A stretch of DNA of 64,000 nucleotides from Polytrichum commune (taxonomy: Eukaryota; Streptophyta; Polytrichopsida; Polytrichales; Polytrichaceae), in assembly GCA_950295325.1 (NCBI GenBank), contig OX485803.1, forward strand, positions 22,012,001 to 22,076,000. Reading direction: 5' to 3'. Of this stretch, positions 59,730 to 64,000 are shown one piece after another. Below the pieces are notes generated by a model. The model was not told the origin of the DNA. It ran no database searches and worked only from the letters and a program-made list of their open reading frames with translations. Both the position numbers and the translations under genes were made by a program. Position 1 is the stretch's first letter; each line of letters begins with the position of its first letter.

Positions 59730-62700
59730 TTTTTTTTTTTTTTTTTTTTTTTTGGGTGGGTTTTATGGAGGGTCTAAGTTTTGGGGGAGCGGTTGGTGGT
59801 TTTCAATTCTCCTCTTATGGAGGAGGATGGACATGGCATATTGTATTGCAATGGTATTAATGTTTTTAAAGGTATTTTTGATGGTAACCAGGGGTATTTT
59901 GAGATTTTCTTCTAGTATTTTCATAGATGGGATGTGGGCCGTAGCTCGGGCCCCAGCTGTGATGACAATAAGTGGTTCGATTTTCCATCCTCTGGAAGCA
60001 ATACTATCAATCAAAGGTTTGTATTTGTTGTTTTTTGCTTCTATTGTTTCTGGGGAAAATCTGTCGTTACAATATGTGAATTCAATAAATTGTATGGTGA
60101 GGTTAGGGTCAATGTCAATGGGAGGGTCATTTTGATATGGTAATCCTTTAACACAGAGTATATCAGGTCGAAATCTTGCGTTGCAATGACATCTTTGTGT
60201 GTTACATGTACAGGGGAGTAGCCAATTGGGGACTGTATTTTCTTGGGGGTTATTATTGAAGGTACCGGCATTCATGAGAGTAAAACATCGGGATTTTTCG
60301 GACGAGATTAGAAGCTTCCTAATTTCTCCGACTGCTTTGTTATGTCTTTTAATTCGTAGTGAGTGTATATGTTGTTGGTTGCATTTCAGTAGAACATGTA
60401 GCCAAGTGTCTGGATCGTTTGAATTGCATATAGGGCATGTGATAGAGGGGTACCTCTGGTGACCGAAGAACATTTGTTTTCTAGCATTACCCATGTATGT
60501 TCCTGTACGGAATTTAATAAGGTATGATTTTTGTTTGTCTGTGATTAAGGGATTTGTCCAGAATTCGTTGGACAGTTCTTTGTCAATGTCTCTATTTTCT
60601 GTCCATTTACACGTGTTGGGGGTTTGTGTGGCCATGATTGCTATATTGGTTTCCCTATCATATTTTTTAATTTGTTTTTCTAAGAATCTTATTGGGCCTT
60701 TGTCTGGGACGTCTGCCATCGAGGCCCAGACGTCCTTTTGGTAATAGTACGGGATGGCGTGGGCATGTTCGTATGGGTGGATGGCAATTCTGTGTTCTAA
60801 TTCTAACCCGGCTTTTGCTAGTTTATCCGCTTTTTCATTACCGTCAATGTTGACGTGTGCTCTGACTTTGTATAGTGTGATTGGCTGTGTACGGTCTTGG
60901 AGGATTTTTACCATGGAGTTGAGTGTGGTTTGGTCGGGGTGACTATTGTGGAGAGTGGGGTGTTTAATTTGTGTATTGAGTAGGTATAATACGTTTAGAC
61001 TGTCTGTGAATATGTATGCGGGTTCATTAGGGAATTTTGTATTGATGATTCTTAGTGTTTTGTGTATAGCCATCATTTCTGCACGTAGTATGTTTTGATG
61101 CCCATGGAGTCTTTTGGCGATATTTAAGCCTTTGGGGCTATAGATACCGTATCCAGCTCTTTCTCTTCTCCATACCCCAGGGGCAATTTCTTTGGGTTTT
61201 ATAAAGGATCCGTCCGTGTAGTAGCTAATGTGGGGGTGGAATTTTAGCGGTAAGTTAGTTTGGTAGTTTGGAAGTTGTGGGGTGGGGATATTATTGTGTA
61301 GGGGTGTGTTTGGGTAGTTTGATTTAGCCCATTTTTTACTAGGGTTAACGGTGGTGTTTAGAGGGGTGGGTGGTGCAGTTTGTGTGTGACTTTGTAGTAT
61401 TTGGAGGTTATTTGCTGTGTCGCTTATTAATTTCATTTGTTCGTAGGTGCCTATGTTATTGTTTTGGTGATGGATACAAAATATTTGTATGGTAGATGGT
61501 TCTTTTCTTGTGGTATTGAGCTCGGAGGGTATTGTGGGTTCCTCATACGTGATCGTATCAGCGGCGAAATGGGCAATGACGTGTGTGTCTGGGAATGGGC
61601 CTGTGTGTGGGTTGGAGTTTTGGTACCAATTAGTATCCGGAGATATAAGTATAGTGATTGTATATGGATCATTTTGGGCCGCTATGCGCGCCCAGTGAAT
61701 AGCTTGTTGTAGGTCTGTTGTATTATGAGGGTGTGCGTAACCGATTCCTTGCCATTTATGGTCAAACGCTTTACCTAGGGATCCAAATATTATGTCTCGC
61801 GAGAATGGTGAGTAGAATTGGGTGAATTGTGTGGGGCATGTAACTGGGGATGAAAAATATGAGTGGTTAATATTGAATGTTGTAATCAGGAGATCTAATA
61901 TTTGGGTTGGTATTGTATATTGGGCTCGTTTGAGTGGGTCATTTTTTGGGATACGGTATTTGTACCTTTGGTATAACCAAACAATTTCAGTTTCGAACGA
62001 TTGGGTAGATGGTTCTAGACCGTGTGTGTTGTTTTTTGCCAATTGGAATTGTTTCCATAGCCATGTTAGTCTAGCTTTCGGGATGGTAATGAGGTGTCGG
62101 CCATTGTCTTCGTATATGTGAGCGACATCGAATTGTGTTTGGATGGTATCAGAGTTTGTTTCGATGTCGTTTTCTGGGTTGCATTCATTAATAGAGATAT
62201 GTGCTAGTGGAATTATTGTGGTTGGTGTGACGTATCTTGTGTCTCTATGTTGTTCTGTGGAGAAGTAGGCATTAATTATGTTTGAAAAAAGTTTGTGTTG
62301 TCTTTCTTTGTAGTAATGAATAAGTAGGTCTGTGTTGTGATTACATGTGTTGGCTTCACAGTAGGGGTATAGGTCCCTTTGAGTTCGCCATTTGTTATAT
62401 GTGTTGTTATTTGTTGTAGTCCATTGACATAAGTACGACGTGACTGTTCTTTTTATTCCGTTATGGTCATTGGATTGTTTTTGTTTATGATCGATTATTT
62501 TGTGTATGGGGAATTGTCGGGGGTCTTTAAGCATGTTGTTGGGAGGAGGGGGTAGAGGGGGGATGGGGAGGTTAGGGGGGTGTACGGGGGCGGTTGGTGG
62601 GTGTGGTAGGATATTGTGGTGTCTTATTATATATTTATTTTTTAGGGATCTTAGTGGATGGTGTTGTTGGCATGGTAGGGGGCATTGATTTCCAGGAGGG

Positions 62701-64000
62701 TGGCAAAATAATTGATTAGCTATGTTAAGTGCGCTTTTGATAAGTTTAGAAGGAGTGGAGTGGTAGATTTTGAATTCGTCCGGGTTCATTAGAGTGGTAC
62801 CATTAGGCATGGTAATTTGGTCTAGTGTGATTATATTATGTACAAGTAGTTTGTGTAGTAATTTAAGTGAGGTGTTGGGATTTAGGCCATGAAGCATTTG
62901 TGCTTCCTGCATCCATGCAGTTTCAAGTGGGGATGGGGTTAGTAGGAAATTGTTTATTGTACTTTTTAGGTGGACTCCGGCTTTATGTTTGAGCAAGAAT
63001 AATGTTCTAGTGATGGGTGATCTAACACAGTGGTGGTATTTAATGCGGGTGATTTCCTTAGAGCCCCCATATTTGGCGAGTATGAATTGAAGTAGACCAA
63101 CATATATTTTCCCAATTCTACCTTTATCATTGAGTGCGTTTTGTAGTTGTTCTCCAATGCATCTTAAATAGGCATTTTGTAGTGAGAATGCTTCGATTCC
63201 GAATAGATTGTGTGGGAGTTGTGTAGCGATGTTAGATGTGCATTTGGGTATTCCGCATATCGTTTTGTGAAGTGCTATGATTTTTTTATCGAGTTTTTTG
63301 ATAGCTGGTATGGAGTATGGCACTGCGTAGAAGCTGTATGCTATTCCAGCACGTATGACTGTATCTGCCATGTTTATTTTTTGTTTCATAGTAGCTGGGC
63401 ATGTTACAAGGGCTTGACACTGTTTTATTACTTTAGCTGTAGTGGTATTTATTTGTGTTTTCCATTTGAGTGATGGTGCAAGATTTATTCCTAGATACGT
63501 GTATGGTTCATGTTGGTTTAAGACTGGTATAGGTTGGTTTCTGTAGTTGATATTAGTAGATTGGATTAGGGCTTTGAAGGTTGTGGGGTGAAGTTTGGAT
63601 TTGTTTGGGCATCCAGTTATTGCGCATTTGGGTATTCCAAGATCCATTCCTGCCCATTCGCAGAATTTGTCTAGTTTGTTGAGTTGTGTTTGTAGTGTCT
63701 CTAGTTTATTGGCGATTGCTGCTAGGTCATCTGCATATGCTGCTGATGAGATTGTAATTTTAGATGTACCAAAAGTGTATCCATTATTCCCTTGTTGTAG
63801 CCATCTGAGGAGGGGTTCTAGGAATATGATAAATAGATATGGGCTAAGGGTATCACCTTGTATTGTACCTCTTTGAATGGAGATTGGTAAGGTTTTACCG
63901 AAGTGTTCACCAGTGAATATTGTTGACGATTGTGAATATATGTTTCCTATGAGATTTATGGAGTCAGTGGGATATCCCAGATCTTTCATTATGGCTAAAA
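59730..64000 (-). mobile_element. Non-LTR retrotransposon (RT + RNase H + RLE), 3' part, continues past window
   Basis: On the minus strand a 1,408-codon frame (from its first ATG in the window) ends in TAA at 59,765-59,763, followed by only nine bases and then A24 (T24 at 59,730-59,753). The element's 5' end, including any upstream domains and the target duplication, lies beyond 64,000. The domain combination and RHN motif mark a lineage with a restriction-like endonuclease; the RandI/Dualen clade is my best guess. Confidence 0.85.
59763..64000 (-). CDS. LINE polyprotein: reverse transcriptase, RNase H, CCHC, restriction-like endonuclease (5' partial)
   Basis: The frame is open to the window edge (codons before the first ATG at 63,987-63,989 read LAI), so the true start is outside; numbering here is from that ATG. 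RT motifs: RGTIQGDTLSPYLF (40-53) and catalytic YADD (85-88), followed by a thumb-like region with YLGINL. Residues 240-900 are a long, poorly recognised middle with a proline-rich patch near 466-484. RNase H type I: YTDGSF with D926, E971 (RAEMMAI), D996 (FTDSLNV), H1045 and D1055 (NEKAD), so all four acidic residues are present. Zinc knuckle C1185-C1188-H1198-C1203, then RHN at 1215-1217, the classic prelude to a restriction-like endonuclease: PD 1275-1276, E1303 in IQFIEFTYC, and K1319/K1322-Y. A cysteine cluster (C1260, C1262, C1267, C1269) precedes the PD. No stop or frameshift in 1,408 codons, so the copy may be recent and potentially active. It nicks target DNA and copies its RNA there (family knowledge). 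Confidence 0.9.
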   Translation of the reverse strand, partial: LAIMKDLGYPTDSINLIGNIYSQSSTIFTGEHFGKTLPISIQRGTIQGDTLSPYLFIIFLEPLLRWLQQGNNGYTFGTSKITISSAAYADDLAAIANKLETLQTQLNKLDKFCEWAGMDLGIPKCAITGCPNKSKLHPTTFKALIQSTNINYRNQPIPVLNQHEPYTYLGINLAPSLKWKTQINTTTAKVIKQCQALVTCPATMKQKINMADTVIRAGIAYSFYAVPYSIPAIKKLDKKIIALHKTICGIPKCTSNIATQLPHNLFGIEAFSLQNAYLRCIGEQLQNALNDKGRIGKIYVGLLQFILAKYGGSKEITRIKYHHCVRSPITRTLFLLKHKAGVHLKSTINNFLLTPSPLETAWMQEAQMLHGLNPNTSLKLLHKLLVHNIITLDQITMPNGTTLMNPDEFKIYHSTPSKLIKSALNIANQLFCHPPGNQCPLPCQQHHPLRSLKNKYIIRHHNILPHPPTAPVHPPNLPIPPLPPPPNNMLKDPRQFPIHKIIDHKQKQSNDHNGIKRTVTSYLCQWTTTNNNTYNKWRTQRDLYPYCEANTCNHNTDLLIHYYKERQHKLFSNIINAYFSTEQHRDTRYVTPTTIIPLAHISINECNPENDIETNSDTIQTQFDVAHIYEDNGRHLITIPKARLTWLWKQFQLAKNNTHGLEPSTQSFETEIVWLYQRYKYRIPKNDPLKRAQYTIPTQILDLLITTFNINHSYFSSPVTCPTQFTQFYSPFSRDIIFGSLGKAFDHKWQGIGYAHPHNTTDLQQAIHWARIAAQNDPYTITILISPDTNWYQNSNPHTGPFPDTHVIAHFAADTITYEEPTIPSELNTTRKEPSTIQIFCIHHQNNNIGTYEQMKLISDTANNLQILQSHTQTAPPTPLNTTVNPSKKWAKSNYPNTPLHNNIPTPQLPNYQTNLPLKFHPHISYYTDGSFIKPKEIAPGVWRRERAGYGIYSPKGLNIAKRLHGHQNILRAEMMAIHKTLRIINTKFPNEPAYIFTDSLNVLYLLNTQIKHPTLHNSHPDQTTLNSMVKILQDRTQPITLYKVRAHVNIDGNEKADKLAKAGLELEHRIAIHPYEHAHAIPYYYQKDVWASMADVPDKGPIRFLEKQIKKYDRETNIAIMATQTPNTCKWTENRDIDKELSNEFWTNPLITDKQKSYLIKFRTGTYMGNARKQMFFGHQRYPSITCPICNSNDPDTWLHVLLKCNQQHIHSLRIKRHNKAVGEIRKLLISSEKSRCFTLMNAGTFNNNPQENTVPNWLLPCTCNTQRCHCNARFRPDILCVKGLPYQNDPPIDIDPNLTIQFIEFTYCNDRFSPETIEAKNNKYKPLIDSIASRGWKIEPLIVITAGARATAHIPSMKILEENLKIPLVTIKNTFKNINTIAIQYAMSILLHKRRIENHQPLPQNLDPP

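Noticed and set aside
61437-63876. Several plus-strand frames of 60-99 codons opposite the LINE
   Set aside because: Shadows of the 1,408-codon minus-strand polyprotein.

Overview
The window looks like nuclear DNA of a land plant: AT-rich, gene-poor, and full of transposable-element debris. Three protein-coding loci can be read through their splice sites, and there is one intron-containing nuclear tRNA. The plant assignment rests on an LPEAT1-type acyltransferase, an ABI-like (ABIL) subunit of the SCAR/WAVE complex, a plant importin-beta first exon, an elongator tRNA-Met with an 11-nt intron, a Stowaway MITE and Tourist-like MITEs. The non-LTR retrotransposon at the right end combines reverse transcriptase, RNase H and a restriction-like endonuclease. 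From general knowledge that is not the usual angiosperm L1/RTE type, so a fern, lycophyte or other early-diverging plant is possible. That last point is inference.

Layout. 0-2 kb: first coding exon of an importin-5/IMB3-like gene (minus strand, 865-1065), with the rest of the gene to the left of the window, and a TGACGT array and telo-box upstream. 2-13.6 kb: no gene; tandem repeats, a dispersed repeat family (called R1 here) and a Tourist-like MITE nested in an R1 copy. 13.6-19.4 kb: complete nine-exon ABIL gene on the minus strand (379 codons plus stop), with a motif-rich upstream region to about 20.1 kb. 20-36 kb: repeats (families R2 and R3), tRNA-Met(CAT), a 50-bp minisatellite, foldbacks and a Tourist-like element. 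36-45 kb: three decayed minus-strand fragments of the same LINE lineage seen intact at the right edge, with later insertions. 45-50 kb: MITE-rich stretch (hairpin element, two Tourist-like, one TTAA-flanked, one Stowaway). 50.6-56.7 kb: complete nine-exon LPEAT1-like gene on the plus strand (507 codons plus stop), with two apparent GC-AG introns. 56.7-59.7 kb: a candidate LTR end with tRNA-iMet primer-binding site and a tRNA-like sequence. 59.73-64 kb: 3' part of an apparently intact LINE on the minus strand, 1,408 uninterrupted codons from the first ATG seen, ending almost directly in a 24-nt poly(A).

The host genes are unrelated housekeeping functions: nuclear import, actin nucleation control and phospholipid acylation. 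They do not form a pathway. The main story is the layering of mobile elements: an active-looking LINE lineage with three older relatives, at least five Tourist-like copies (two sharing nearly identical 152-bp right ends), TTAA-flanked short elements (one inside an LPEAT1 intron), and nested insertions that give relative ages. Gene models were built by hand from splice signals and protein family resemblance recalled from memory; no alignment or search was run.
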